Origin: Berghia stephanieae
Taxonomy: Eukaryota; Mollusca; Gastropoda; Nudibranchia; Aeolidiidae
Direction of reading: 5' to 3'
Length of the DNA: 64,000 bases
Assembly (NCBI GenBank): GCA_034508935.3
Contig: CM067449.1
Location: 38,636,546 to 38,700,545 of the forward strand
Shown: piece by piece, positions 11,713 through 22,834 of the stretch
Layout of the letters: every line of letters begins with the position of its first letter
Position numbering within the stretch: position 1 is the stretch's first letter
Program-made: the position numbers and the translations under genes
The notes under the pieces: generated by a model
Seen by the model: the letters and a program-made list of their open reading frames with translations, nothing else
The model's database searches: none
What the model was told of the DNA's origin: nothing

Positions 11713-12510
11713 ACACATTTATACAGCGCTCATTCTCGTGTAAGACACAAGCTCTGGGCACTTTACAATATAAATTATCAATTTTTAGTGAAAAAAAAAG
11801 CAATGCAATGAATTCATAGCGTCAATAAAATCAAATACAGTAAAGATGTGTCTTGAGATTCTTTTTAAAGGCAGGTAAAGACTTGCATTCCCTCAGACCA
11901 CGTGGTAGTTCTTTCAAAATCTTGGGGCCGAAAGAAGCAAACGATCTATCCGCAAATTTTTTTCTTGATCTTTTTTCCGAAATTTCTGTTTGGTCATTAC
12001 ATAATCTTAAACTTAAAGTGTAATTTTCAAATTTACACATGACCACGTGATCTGTGAGATATACTGGTGCTATACCAGTCAAAGACTTATAATAAACAAG
12101 ACGCGCTGCTTTGTAATAATATGTGCGCTTTTCAATGGGCAACCAGTGGAGAGAGGCCAACAAAGGGGTTGCATGATCAAACTTTCTTTTGTCAAAAACT
12201 GTTTTGCAGTAGTTGTAATTGTTTACTAGAAACCTGCGGCAAGTTGACAAGCAGGGAGTTACAATAATATAGTCTCGAAAAAATGAGGGAGACAACCAAT
12301 GTTTAACATACATGTTTCAATTGTAATATACTGACGGATCGAACTGATTTTCTTCAATTGAAAGTATAAAGATTTACAGAGAGCAGAAATGTGAGCTGAC
12401 ATTCTCATTTCTGAATCAAAATAGACACCCAAATTTTAAGAGGCCAGTGAACTAGGAAAAAGAATTTTAAATTTATTTTGGCCTACAAAAATAAAAACAG
12501 TGGATCTATT
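11705..12510 (-). mobile_element. LINE fragment: C-terminal end of reverse transcriptase and 3' tail (CR1/L2-like)
   Basis: On the - strand an open stretch (11831-12313) reads HATPLLASLHWLPIEKRTYY, then YKSLTGIAPVYL and FGPKILKELPRGLRE, ending FKKNLKTHLYC. That order (HWLP-IE-R, the L-G-AP-YL loop, LP-LR, and F-K-LKTHL) is the usual C-terminus of CR1/L2-like non-LTR reverse transcriptases. Related codons (SEMRMSAHISALCKSLYF) occur upstream at 12,350-12,430 in another frame, so it is broken. The 3' end GCGCTGTATAAATG resembles the SINE 3' ends here, so this LINE group may have mobilised them. It is heavily 5'-truncated. Confidence 0.75.
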
Positions 12511-12814
12511 AAAGAAAGCTGACTGCACTAGCATTGAAAGCCAAATAAAAAGAAGAAGATGGCGTTGGCTGGGGCATGTGGCCAGAATGGAAAAAGGGTC
12601 ACTTCCCAAGACAGCCTTGTACTGGACAGCAGATGGGAAGAGAAAGCGGGGAAGACCCAAAGAAACCTGGCGAAGGACCATGGAGAAAGAATTAAAGGAA
12701 GCAGGCCTGTCCTGGAATACAGCCACCGCAAAAGCAGCCGATCGCAAAAAATTGAGATGTCTGGTGGATGCCCTATGTGCCTCAAACCGGAAGAGGATTA
12801 ACTTAAGTGAGTAA
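12511..12814 (+). mobile_element. 5'-truncated LINE end (RTE-like reverse transcriptase C-terminus)
   Basis: The + strand reads IESQIKRRRWRWLGHVARME, then GKRKRGRPKETWRRTMEKEL, and ends at a stop followed by TTAAGTGAGTAAGTGAAC. The R-R-WLGH-RM and KRGRPK-TWRR signature is typical of the end of a large group of non-LTR elements, RTE-like in my judgement. It lies in the opposite orientation inside or beside the CR1/L2-like fragment. The 13-base string AGTGAACTAGGAA occurs at 12446-12458 and 12815-12827, though the left copy is not directly against the insert. Confidence 0.7.
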
Positions 12815-13346
12815 GTGAACTAGGAACAGAGTAACCCATTATACCAGGTAAATTGTTTGGTTTGTTTTTCAGGGTTTTACGGCGCTAACACATTTAGGTC
12901 ATATATCTGCGCCAGTAAAAGGAAAGAAAATGGTATAGTCAATTTTTTTTTTAGAATTACAATTAAAGTACCCAAGAAAAAGTAAGACAAAGAGGAATTG
13001 GTTAAAATAGGGAAGCAGATGTAGTTTCCAAGAGTATACTATCACTATCAGTCAGTGTTCTTAGTTTGAGATCACCTAAAAGTGTCATTAAGACATACGC
13101 ACATGTTTTACATAAAGAGGAATACACTCAAATGTTAACAAAATATGTTCAAAACAAAACAGAAATATACCAATCAGTACATAACGGAGAGATGATTTAC
13201 AAGGAAAAAAAGATCACCTCCCAAAACTAAAACTATACATTTGACGGTTTCCCTCTCAGTCAAGAACTCCAGCAAGGGCCAGGACAAACAAGTAATCCCA
13301 TTCCAAGACAAAGACAAAAAGCAACTCAGAAAACAGATCTAAGGGG

Positions 13347-14396
13347 ATATTGTTTTGTTTGTTTTTAAGGGTTTTACGGCGCTTATAAGACATTTAGGTC
13401 AAATCAGCGCCAGTAAAAAAGATGTACAATTAAAAGGACTTGAGGATTAAGTAAAACAAAGGAGAATAGGTTCAAATAGGGAACAGCTGTAGATTCGTTG
13501 TTTGTTTTTGTTTTTAAGGGTTTTACTGCCCTTGCAAACATTTAGGTTATATCAGCCCCAGTAAAAAGGAAGAAAATGGGACAGTAAAAAGTTCTAGAAT
13601 TACAATTAAAGCACCAAAGAAAAAGTAAGACGTAGGGGAACTGGGAACAAATAGGAATCAGATGTAGATTCCAAGAGCATACCACCAATGTACTTAGTTT
13701 GAGATCACCTATAAGTCTCATCCGTGCAAAAACACAAAATCCAACAAAGAGGAATACACTCAAATGCTTACATTATACATTCAAAATAACAAATATAATA
13801 ATGCATAACAGAGAGATGATTTACAAGAAAAAAAAACATCTCCCAAAACAATAACTATGCATTTGACTATTTCCCTCCCAGCCAGGGCCAGGACAAAACC
13901 AAGTAATCTCATTCCAAGACAAAGACAGAAAGCGTGTTGGAAAACAGATACAAGGGGATAGAAGACACAGTACCTCCCTGCCCACTATAGGAGGTCAGGA
14001 ACCCCACCCAGAGATGTAGATTCCAAGAGCATACTAGTGTCCTTAGTTTGAGATTACCATAAAGGCTCACCCAGAAGCCAGCACAATATCCCACTAAGGG
14101 GAAAACACTCACATGTTTACAAATCGTATGTTAAAAAAAACAAAACAAACACAAAACAGTACATAACAGAGAGATGACTTACAATGAAAAAAAGATATCA
14201 TCTCCCAAAACTATAACTATGCATTCGACTGTTTCCCTCCCAGCCAAGGTCAGGACAAAAAAACAAACCAACCAAAACAAACTAAGTAATCTCATTCCAA
14301 GACAAAGACAGAAAGCAATTGGAAAATAGATACAAGGAGATAGAAGACACTACAAGTACCTCCCTGCCCACTATGGGAGGTCGCGAATCTAACCCA
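13347..14396 (-). repeat. Same retroposon family, middle nested copy
   Basis: The left part (13347-13494) begins TTGTTTTGTTTGTTTTTAAG and stops inside CTGTAGATTC. The right part resumes at 14012 with GATGTAGATTCCAAGAGC and runs to the ACCCAG end at 14396. TGTAGATTC on both sides marks the insertion of the third copy. Confidence 0.6.
13495..14011 (-). repeat. Same retroposon family, innermost copy
   Basis: An uninterrupted copy from GTTGTTTGTTTTTGTTTTTA to GGAACCCCACCCAG, flanked by TGTAGATTC on both sides. By position it is the youngest of the three nested insertions. Confidence 0.65.
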
Positions 14397-14694
14397 GGAT
14401 ATAAGGGCATAGAGGATACAGCAAGTGACCTGCCCACCGTGGGAGGTCAAAAGGCCCCACCCAACATCTCCTTTGTGAAAGGCTGTGTATACGTCACAAT
14501 GCTCCTTGCTATACGCTTCAACAGTCGCAACGTCACTTCCCTCGTAATGACGCATGGCGGACGCCCTTATGAAATATTTCTCCGACGAGCATAAAAGCGT
14601 ATCCAGAGGAAAAAAACATTATAAATCTGATCATGTTTTGACTTTTACACATTCTGATCACAAGACATGAAAAGTTCTAGCCAGCATGAAGAAT

Positions 14695-15231
14695 GTTTTT
14701 ATGTTTTTAAGGGTTTTACGGCGCTTGCAACACATTAAGGTCATAGCGGCAGTAAAAAGGAAGAAAATGGGATAGTAAAAAGTTCTAGAATTACAATTAA
14801 AGAACAAAAGAAAAGGTAAGACAAAGGGGAATTGGTTCAAATAGGGAACAGATGTAGATTCCAAGAGCACACCGTCAAAGTACTTAGTTTGAGATCACCT
14901 AGAAGTCTCATCCAGACACAAGCACTGGTCCGAACTAAGAGGAATACACTCAAATGTTTACCAATCATATAATATAATATGCAAACTAAACATAATACAA
15001 TACATAACAGAGAGATGATTTACAAAGAAAAAAATATCATCTCCCAAAACTATAACTATGCATTTGACTGTTTCCCTCCCAGCCAGGACTCCGGTTGGGG
15101 CCAGGACAAAACCCAAGTAACAAGACAAAGACAGAAAGCATGTTGGAAAACAGATATAAGGGGATAGAAGACACTGCATGTACCCCCCCCCCCCCCTCTG
15201 CCCACTATGGGAGGTCAGGGACGCCACCCAG
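14695..15231 (-). repeat. Same retroposon family, full copy with 12-bp target duplication
   Basis: AGCATGAAGAAT at 14683-14694 and 15232-15243 flanks a 537-bp unit with the family's standard ends. This perfect duplication shows that copies arise by retrotransposition. An internal C-run is at 15182-15196. Confidence 0.75.
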
Positions 15232-15380
15232 AGCATGAAGAATAAAAAGTAACGATTTTCTTTGTTTAGAACCACGATGGCCGACGTTGCTGGGCGACGT
15301 GACATCAGACTATTGTATCCAATTGCTATAGCCGATCAGGAAGTCACGTGGTTACTGTGTGTCTTAGAAACGACATCTAT

Positions 15381-15718
15381 TTTTGTTTGTTTGTTTGTTG
15401 CTTTAGGTCTCTTCCAACACAATTGAGGTTATATGAGAGACCGCTGAAACAAAAAAACAAGCAATCTAACAAAAATAGTACAAATGTAAATCAAAATCAT
15501 AACCTAAAGATATCATAAGCTAAATTATAAATAACCAAGAACAAACAGGCAGAAGATTTACAGAAAAAAAATATCCCCTGTCAAAAATACAATCACAAAC
15601 CAAAGAATCAGGATAGGCTAGTAAAGAGAAGAAGAAACGACATCACTATCGGATCGTACACCCATGCGAACATCATAGGTATATGATTCAAGGGTGATGC
15701 TCCCATCCAACCACCCGC
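15381..15718 (-). repeat. Related 338-bp retroposon with 12-bp target duplication
   Basis: AACGACATCTAT occurs at 15369-15380 and 15719-15730. Between them a (TTTG)n end, then ACACAATTGAGGTTATATGA, recalls the layout of the ~0.5-kb family but diverges in sequence. It may be a sister family with the same kind of A-rich tail. Confidence 0.6.
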
Positions 15719-15731
15719 AACGACATCTATA

Positions 15732-16610
15732 AACACTGACACAAAACGCTATGTGATGAGACTCGATTCATTTATTTCTATTATAACAACAATGTTGATG
15801 ATGATGATGACGACGACGACGATGATGATGATGGTGATACTGATGATGATGATGGATGACAATGATGATGAAAAAAATTCATTTCAATTCCATGTCAACA
15901 GTACACCTTATTTCCTCTTTAAAAATATCAAATACAATAATGACGATGATAGAAATATAAAGACAAGTAAATGAATAATGACATTGATGATAACATTTTA
16001 TAAAATAATGAATGGTGATGGTTGTGGAGGATGATGATGATGATGGTGATTGATGAAAATGATGATAATGGTGGTAATTTAAAATATAATGCTCAGTTTT
16101 TACTCATAATACAATAATGACCATTTATATTTTCTTAGAAGAATGTATAGTATATATATAATATAAATAAAAGCAGTATTGTATCAAAATGAAGCTTACA
16201 ACAACCAAAAAAAGTGGCGGACAAATTCTACAAATTCATTTTTCTTTCTGCTACAACCGCACTGTCAAACTCAAAAGTTTTGTCTCGTCTTCGGGCCGTC
16301 TGTGGATAATGGAAATAAGAAGAGCCTTCTGCACTACAAAACCCAAACTCTTCTGTGCCACTAGCCAAACAGGTCTCAATAGGACACTGTCGGATGTGAA
16401 GGGATGGGCTGGTGGAGAGGCACTGGCGAGCTGAAGTATGGCCATGTTTGTATGACCATAACTCCGCTGGACATTGTCGTATAGACAATTTGATTACATA
16501 TTTGGATAACTGCATATTTTGATGAATAACAAAGTTTCAAATTAAAAAAAATATGTAAAGGTAATGAAAGTGTCATCTAATGGTTTAGTCCCTCGTCCTA
16601 GTGCTTGATA
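15732..16610. other. Intergenic stretch with ATG/GAT repeats
   Basis: Imperfect GATGAT microsatellite at 15795-15870 and 16010-16075. The remainder to 16610 is single-copy-looking and AT-rich; I recognise no gene or element in it. Confidence 0.5.
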
Positions 16611-16621
16611 TGACGACAATT

Positions 16622-17128
16622 GTTTGTTTTTGTTTTTAAGGGTTTTACGGCGATTGCAACACGTTAAGGTCATATCAGCACCAGTGAAAAGGAAGAAAAT
16701 GGGAAAGTAAAAAGTTCTAGAATTACAATTAAAGCATCCAAGAATAAGGCAGACAAAGGGGAATTGGTTCAAATAGGCAACAAATGTAGATTCCAAGAGA
16801 ACACTATCAGTGTACTAGTTTGAGATCATCCAGACACAGGCACAGGCCCCCACTAAGAGGAATACACCCAAATGTTTACAACGCATATAAATACAAAACA
16901 AAATACAGTGCACAACCGAGAGACGACTTACAATTTTAAAAAATATCATCTCCCAAAACTAACCATACATTTGACTGTTTCCCTCCCAGCCTGGGCCAGG
17001 ACAAAACCATCTCATTCCAAGACAAAGACAGTAAGCATGTTGGAAACAGACATAGGGGGATAGAAATAGAAGATACAGTATGTAGTACCTCCCTGCCCAA
17101 TATGGGAGGTCAGGAACCACACCCAGAT
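16622..17128 (-). repeat. Same retroposon family, full copy
   Basis: Standard left end (TTTTTAAGGGTTTTACGGCG) and right end (CACACCCAG). GACAATT is found at 16615-16621 and 17129-17135, consistent with a short or eroded target duplication. Confidence 0.65.
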
Positions 17129-17745
17129 GACAATTCGACATCAACTGTTTAGTTGATAGTGCGGTAGAAGCTTTCCTTTTGATGAGCTGTAAAACTGGTT
17201 GAACTGAATCTCAAGATACTTGATTATTTGATTAAGTTTAGATCTAAACCAATGTCTGCTATTTGCAGGTCTGATCATCCAAATTGTTATAATCTCATTG
17301 TTGTCATAGAAATACTCTCAAATCAAGGCATAATAGTCTCCATAACAACGTTAAATTAAGCCCATAATTGAGTTTGGTTATCAGACCTGCAAAAAATGGG
17401 CAACATAATAATGGAGATAATGTCGAAGAAGCAGAAGACAAAAATCAAGGGATCTTACTCGTACTTTTGCTCCACATTTGTAAAAAAATGACAGCATTAT
17501 CTCCCTTAATTCATTTGAGACTTGAACATTATGAAGGATACCTTAGTCCAAGCATAATACAACGGCAATCAACAGGCAGAAGATAAATTGCTTTTGTGCT
17601 ATTTGTATAAAAATCAACCTTTTTAGAGTTTAAAACAGTTTCTGAACAATAATGAAGGGAGAAAAAAGAAGATAACATTCATTTTGTTTATTGTTTACAG
17701 TGGTGGAAGGGAGTTAAACTGTTTCAATCTACCTGCTTTCCATAA
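17129..17745. other. Intergenic stretch with a short inverted repeat
   Basis: TTGCAGGTCTGAT at about 17265 and its reverse ATCAGACCTGCAA at about 17380 face each other over about 100 bases; TTATCAGACCTGC recurs at 18,987. This may be a small MITE-like repeat. No gene seen. Confidence 0.35.
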
Positions 17746-17749
17746 ATAT

Positions 17750-18388
17750 ATGTTTTATGTTTTTAAGGGTTTTACGGCGCTTGCAACACATTGAGGTCAT
17801 ATCAAGCGCCAGTAAAAAGGAAGAAAATGGGATAGTAAATAGTTCTAGAATTACAATTAAAGCACCCAAGAAAAGGTAAGACAAAGGGGAATTGGTTCAA
17901 ATAGGAAACAGATGTAGATTCCAAGAGCACACTATCAGTGTACTTAGTTTGAGTTGAGATCACCTAAATTCTCATCCAGACACAAGCACAGGTCCCCACT
18001 AAGAGGAATACACTCAAATGTTTACAAATCATAAATAATACATAAACAAAACATAATACAGAGATGATTTACAAGGAAAAAAATATCATCTCCCAAAACG
18101 AACTAACATTTGACTGTTTCCCTCCCAGCCAGGGTATCCGACCAGGGCCAGGACAAAACCGAGTAATCTCATCCCAAGACAAAGACAGAAAGCATGTTGG
18201 AAAACAGACATATGGGGATAGAAGACACAGTATGTACCTCCCTGCCCACTATGGGAGGTCAGGAACCCCACCCAGGGGGACTAGTTAAAATAGGGAACAG
18301 ATATAGATTTCAAGAGCACTATCCAAGGGGATAGAAGAAACACGTGACCTCCTGCCCATCTTGGGAAGTGAGTAGACCCCACCCAGAT
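17750..18388 (-). repeat. Same retroposon family: full copy plus rearranged partial copy
   Basis: A full copy (17750-18276) runs directly into an internally deleted copy (18278-18388) that keeps the AATAGGGAACAGAT block and the CCCACCCAG end but lacks the middle. Recombination between copies is likely. Confidence 0.6.
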
Positions 18389-18389
18389 T

Positions 18390-18928
18390 TGTTTTTTTTT
18401 TGTTTTTAAGGGTTTTACGGCGCTTGCAACACATTAAGGTCATATCAGCGCCAGTAAAAAGGAAGAAAATGGGATAGTAAAAAGTTCTAGAATTACAATA
18501 AAGCATCCAAGAAAAGGGAAGACAAAGGGGAATTGGTTCAAATAGGAAACAGACGTAGATTCCAAAAGCACTCTATCAAAGTACTTAGTTTGAGATTACC
18601 TAAAAGTCTCATCCAGACACAAGCACAGGTCCCGCTAAGAGGAACACACTCAAATGTTTTACAAATCATAATTTATAATATAAAGAAGGCATAATACAGT
18701 GCATAACAGAGAGATGATTTACAATGAAAAAAATATCATCTCCCAAAACTAACTATACATTCGACTGTTTTCCTCTCAGCCAGGGCATTTGGCCAGGACC
18801 AGGACAAAACCAAGTAATCTCATTCCAAGACAAAGACAGAAAGCATGTTGGAAAACAGATATAATGGGATAGAAGACACAGTGTGTACCTCCCTGCCCGC
18901 TATGGGAGGTCAGGATCCCCACCCAGAA
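18390..18928 (-). repeat. Same retroposon family, full copy
   Basis: Standard ends at 18390-18420 (T-rich, then AAGGGTTTTACGGCGCTTGC) and 18905-18928 (GGAGGTCAGGATCCCCACCC). It is the last copy in the intergenic cluster, with all copies in one orientation. Confidence 0.65.
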
Positions 18929-18929
18929 A

Positions 18930-20225
18930 ACGAAGTGTGGCAAATAATCATTCAAACAGCGATACATAAATCCATTGTCTCATTAGGTTATCAGACCTGC
19001 TAATATGTACACAAGCGATTTGTTCTTCTAAACCCAGCTTGAAAGGACAAAACAAAAAAATAAATAAAAACTGGATTCTTCCTTTTACAGTAAAAATGAA
19101 CTAAATTTTATGCAGGCTAGTTGTCACATCATATGTATAAAAAAAAAAGACTGAAAGCCGATTGTAAGTGATATAAAAAGAGAATAAACCATATCTTGGT
19201 ATATGGGAATATTAGATCTAATTGTAATCTCTGATCCATTGTTCTGGACGACCGCTGAATATATAATTAGTCTCCACCAGATTTCCATACACTTTTAGCA
19301 TCATTGGAGTTTCAAACAATAATTTATTGATCATCACTGATGCTAATAAAAAGTGTAGTAGAAATATATCATGTCATAAAATGTTATATACTGTTATAAA
19401 AAATACTATCTGTAAATTTATTTGCACAATCATCTGATTACATTATGAAAAAATAAACCCTTCCAATAACAGCACACATATGCTCACACATAAATAGACA
19501 CATATGCTCACACATATACAAATACAGACACATGCAGGAATCTTTTCTATATGTTTCATTGCCAACTGACAACAAAAGAATATAAAAATTACACAAGAGG
19601 TATGCTCCAACTGCTATTCGGCACCAGACGACTTGCATCCAACTTTGGTAATAAGTAACACGATCAGACTTACATACATATAATACAATTCCTGAACATT
19701 AAAAAGAAAACAAAACCCTTGGACAGGCGCAAGTTAACCTGCAAAAAAGTAGTAACAGAGATCGACTCTGGATTTAAAAAATAAAGATAAATCTACTCTA
19801 ATGACCAGATAAATAATGGGGAAAAAACCATAACTATGATTTGAATTTCTGTCTAGCTCTTAAATGATGGTCCTATGGTTGCAAAGATGTCTTAAGGAAA
19901 GACCCTTGAACCTCAAGGCTTCTTTTCAAAAAACCACAAACAAATGATTTCAAATCTGCACCTTAAAAGGCTTAAGATTAGCTGTCGCTAAGTCGAAAAA
20001 TGTAGCAAATTCATTGATATAAAAACTTGAACAACATTTTTCACTGAAATGAAAATTTGTCCATTCAAATTACAAAATATATATGTGGTTTTGGTTCTTT
20101 TGAATAATCTTAACCTAAAAAAAAAAAAGAAGAGAAAACGAAAAAAAAAAAAAAAAAAAAAAAGAGTATATCCAATCAAATCAGTTTGAATCAGACTTCA
20201 TCACCAAAGATGTCTATTGTTGAGA
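18930..20225 (-). other. 3' flank and likely 3' UTR of CECR2
   Basis: On the - strand, downstream of the CECR2 stop at 20,226, the sequence is AT-rich with an A/T homopolymer at 20,118-20,162. A minus-strand AATAAA lies at 19,417-19,422 (TTTATT on +), about 800 bases past the stop, and is a reasonable poly(A) signal. A short TATGCTCACACATA direct repeat is at 19,489-19,516. Confidence 0.4.
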
Positions 20226-22530
20226 CTACAGTGACACTGAGTGGGACCGAGAAGATGCAGGAATTTCATCAGGGACAAGGACGGGCATTTCAGAATCCTC
20301 CTCAATATCATCATCATCCACATTATCTAAATATGGAGCCTCTTCATCTCTATCCTTTTCTTGCTCTAACGCTGTCATTTCTCCACTCGTGCTTCCGGTA
20401 GAGGCTCCTTCATCAATTATTTGAACCAGAGGTTGGTGAGAATGGTGGTGTTTGTGCTGGTGATGGGGGTATAACGGTTCGATGGGTTCCAGTTTCGGAG
20501 GGCTGAGGGGCCCTGGGGAATCAGCATGGCTGCTGTCTTCCTCAGATTTCTTTTTCAGAGCATTGGTGACATGAGGGATGAGGTCGGGGAGTTGATGAGA
20601 CGATGATGTGGCAGCAGATTTAAGTTGTGTTTTTGTGGAAGAAGTTGGTTTTGGTTCTGATGGCGACGACGATGATGATGATAAAGAATGTGATGAAGAT
20701 GTTGCTGCCGTGGCTGACGACGGTGGTGAGGTTAATACAGATGGTAATGAACAAGATTCATTGTTTGTTTCACACGACAGTGGAGATTTTGATGATGAAG
20801 ATGTGTGAGATGGTGAAGATGATGATAAAGATGATGGCAGTGATAATGATGAAGAAGATAGTGATGGCGAGAATATATCAGGTGGATGCTTTATCTTATT
20901 TCCACCTTCATCTTGCTCCATGGCTTCAATCGAGTCTTCGCATGTTCTATCAGACTCTTTATTAGCAACTTCAGAGGATGATAAGAATTCAACATTTTCT
21001 TCTTTTATCTCATTAGCAACCTCTTCAGCTAAATCAGAGGCCAGATTTTCATGTTCTAGTCCTTCGTCCTCTTTACTTTCTAATGATGATGATGACAAAT
21101 ATTTCTTAGATTTTTTATTTGGCCTATAGGCACGAAGCATGGTATATTCTTTTTTGACAGGCTTTAAAGAAATGGGATCTAATTTTGGGGATTTTGAAGG
21201 AGATTCTGATGAGTCGTTTCTATAACTTGCTCCCATCAATGTTCGTTTAGCTTTTGAGCTCCATTTGTCGTAAATGGAGGATTGGGGAGTGCTTAATGAA
21301 GATGGTAATTTTTTATTTGGAGACGAATCAGATTTCCCATCCTTTCCTTCTGTCCACAATCTTTGATTGAGTTCAGCTACCTGAATTCCTTCTCCTTCAT
21401 TTTCTTCCAAACATTCATCCACAAACCTAACCTTTTTCTTTGGTGGTTCATCTTCATTAGAGAGTAATTCTTTTTTCAGAGGAATGCCTTCTCCAATAAT
21501 TCCCATAATTCCATCCTTTTCCCCTCGTTGACGTTTTTCCATTTCTGCAGCGATAAGTCTGGCAGAGGGAGCCATATATTTACTTGTTTGCATTACTGAC
21601 CTTCGACGATTATCCCCATAAGCATTGCTCACTTCAGCATCCTGTTTATGAGGTGCAACATTGAAAATAGTTTGTCCATTAACTACTTTAGAATTTTCGT
21701 ACATCATCTCCACCCTCTCGTTAGATTTTTGTAACTTACTTTCCATTCGATCTTTAATCTCCCTAAGTCTAGATTTGATGTCACCATCGCTGGATGATGA
21801 AACAATTGACATAACATCTTTTTTCTTTTTCTTAGATACAGGTGATAAAAAGGGACTCGGTGAACTTTTGTTGTCTGCTTCTGCTGGAGAATCAGATGTT
21901 GTGACATTATTGGAATTATCTGCAGCAGTTGACGGTTTTTTTTCCACATCGTTACTTGTCGATAATGATGGAGTTTGGGTATCCGGTGCCGATGGAGAAG
22001 ACTGTTGCTGTGTAGAGGCAGCTGGCATAACTGATGCTGCCTTCAATTGAAGACCAGCCTGTAGTTTTATCTTCTGTCCAGAAGCACTATTACCATCAAC
22101 AATGGTTATTTTCTTATCGGCAAGAAGTTTTGCGTATTCTTCTTTAGAAATCCTCACGACCTTGACCCCAGGGGGGACAACTGGAGCACCCGACGGTGTC
22201 GCCTGTTTCACTACAGCAGGCTTTGGTGTCTTTGATTTGGTAACATATTCATTTATGACTAATTTAGGCATAGATCGTGACTTCGGTGTTATCACTTCTT
22301 CTGCGTAGCGGAATTTAGCACCTGCAAATTTGCTAAGATCTATTGTTTTCTTGACTGGAGTTGGGGAATTTGCATACTGTTGTTTTTTACCCGGAATATA
22401 AGATTCAAAATCTGAGGCATCCATTCCCGCCATTTCTCTACGATAGCTCCACGTGGCTCTGGGTCGCAACTCCTCATCATCTTCCTTCTCTGGTTTGAAG
22501 TCTGGGTCATTCTTGTCTGCACCAGTAAGC
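20226..22530 (-). CDS. CECR2: CECR2 exon 18 (C-terminal tail, stop)
   Basis: A 2.3-kb last exon from acceptor CTTTCAG at 22,531 to a TAG at 20,226-20,228, about 768 codons. Folded-looking islands are near the start: [20 protein letters not shown] and [20 protein letters not shown]. The remainder is Ser/Pro/Glu-rich, with Ser homopolymers ([19 protein letters not shown]), a His-rich patch ([14 protein letters not shown]) and an acidic end ([12 protein letters not shown]). Human CECR2 also has a long disordered tail, but the sequences do not match. ATG-rich microsatellite slippage probably shaped the Ser runs. Confidence 0.9.
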
Positions 22531-22797
22531 CTGAAAGGCAATGAGGAAGTGGAGAAAATAGTTTTATTTTGGTTTTATTATATAGGTTTAATGGTCTAAT
22601 TTATAGCGAAAGAACACAACACAAGCACAAGGGAAATAGATTATGAGTTATTTCCTGAAGTGTTCTTGGGTCACAAACTTTAAGAAATAGTAAGACAAAG
22701 GGATTAGTTCAAAGACATAGATCCAAGCCACATATTCACCTTGAATGGCTAAGGCTATTCATAGAGACACACAGGTAACTGGTGTGGGATCCTATCC

Positions 22798-22834
<37 letters not shown>

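Larger units (their letters stand above)
12862..14463 (-). repeat. ~0.5-kb retroposon family, outer copy split by nested insertions
   Basis: This family reads, on the + strand, TTTTAAGGGTTTTACGGCGC at its left end and GGGAGGTCAGGAACCCCACCC at its right, so the A-rich tail is on the - strand 3' end. The outer copy's left part is 12862-13346 and its right part 14397-14463. It is interrupted by a second copy near the string AAGGGGATA, with a related string (AAGGGCATA) on the far side as the likely target duplication. I see no good pol III boxes; it could be an unusual SINE or a LINE derivative. Confidence 0.6.

Noticed and set aside
12500-12814. A small host gene encoding a basic RGRPK protein
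   Set aside because: The R-WLGH-RM and KRGRPK-TWRR pattern is the end of a non-LTR reverse transcriptase; the fragment is 5'-truncated.
12862-18928. Local tandem duplication as the source of the retroposon cluster
   Set aside because: At least two elements have their own exact 12-bp flanking duplications, and the spacers differ.
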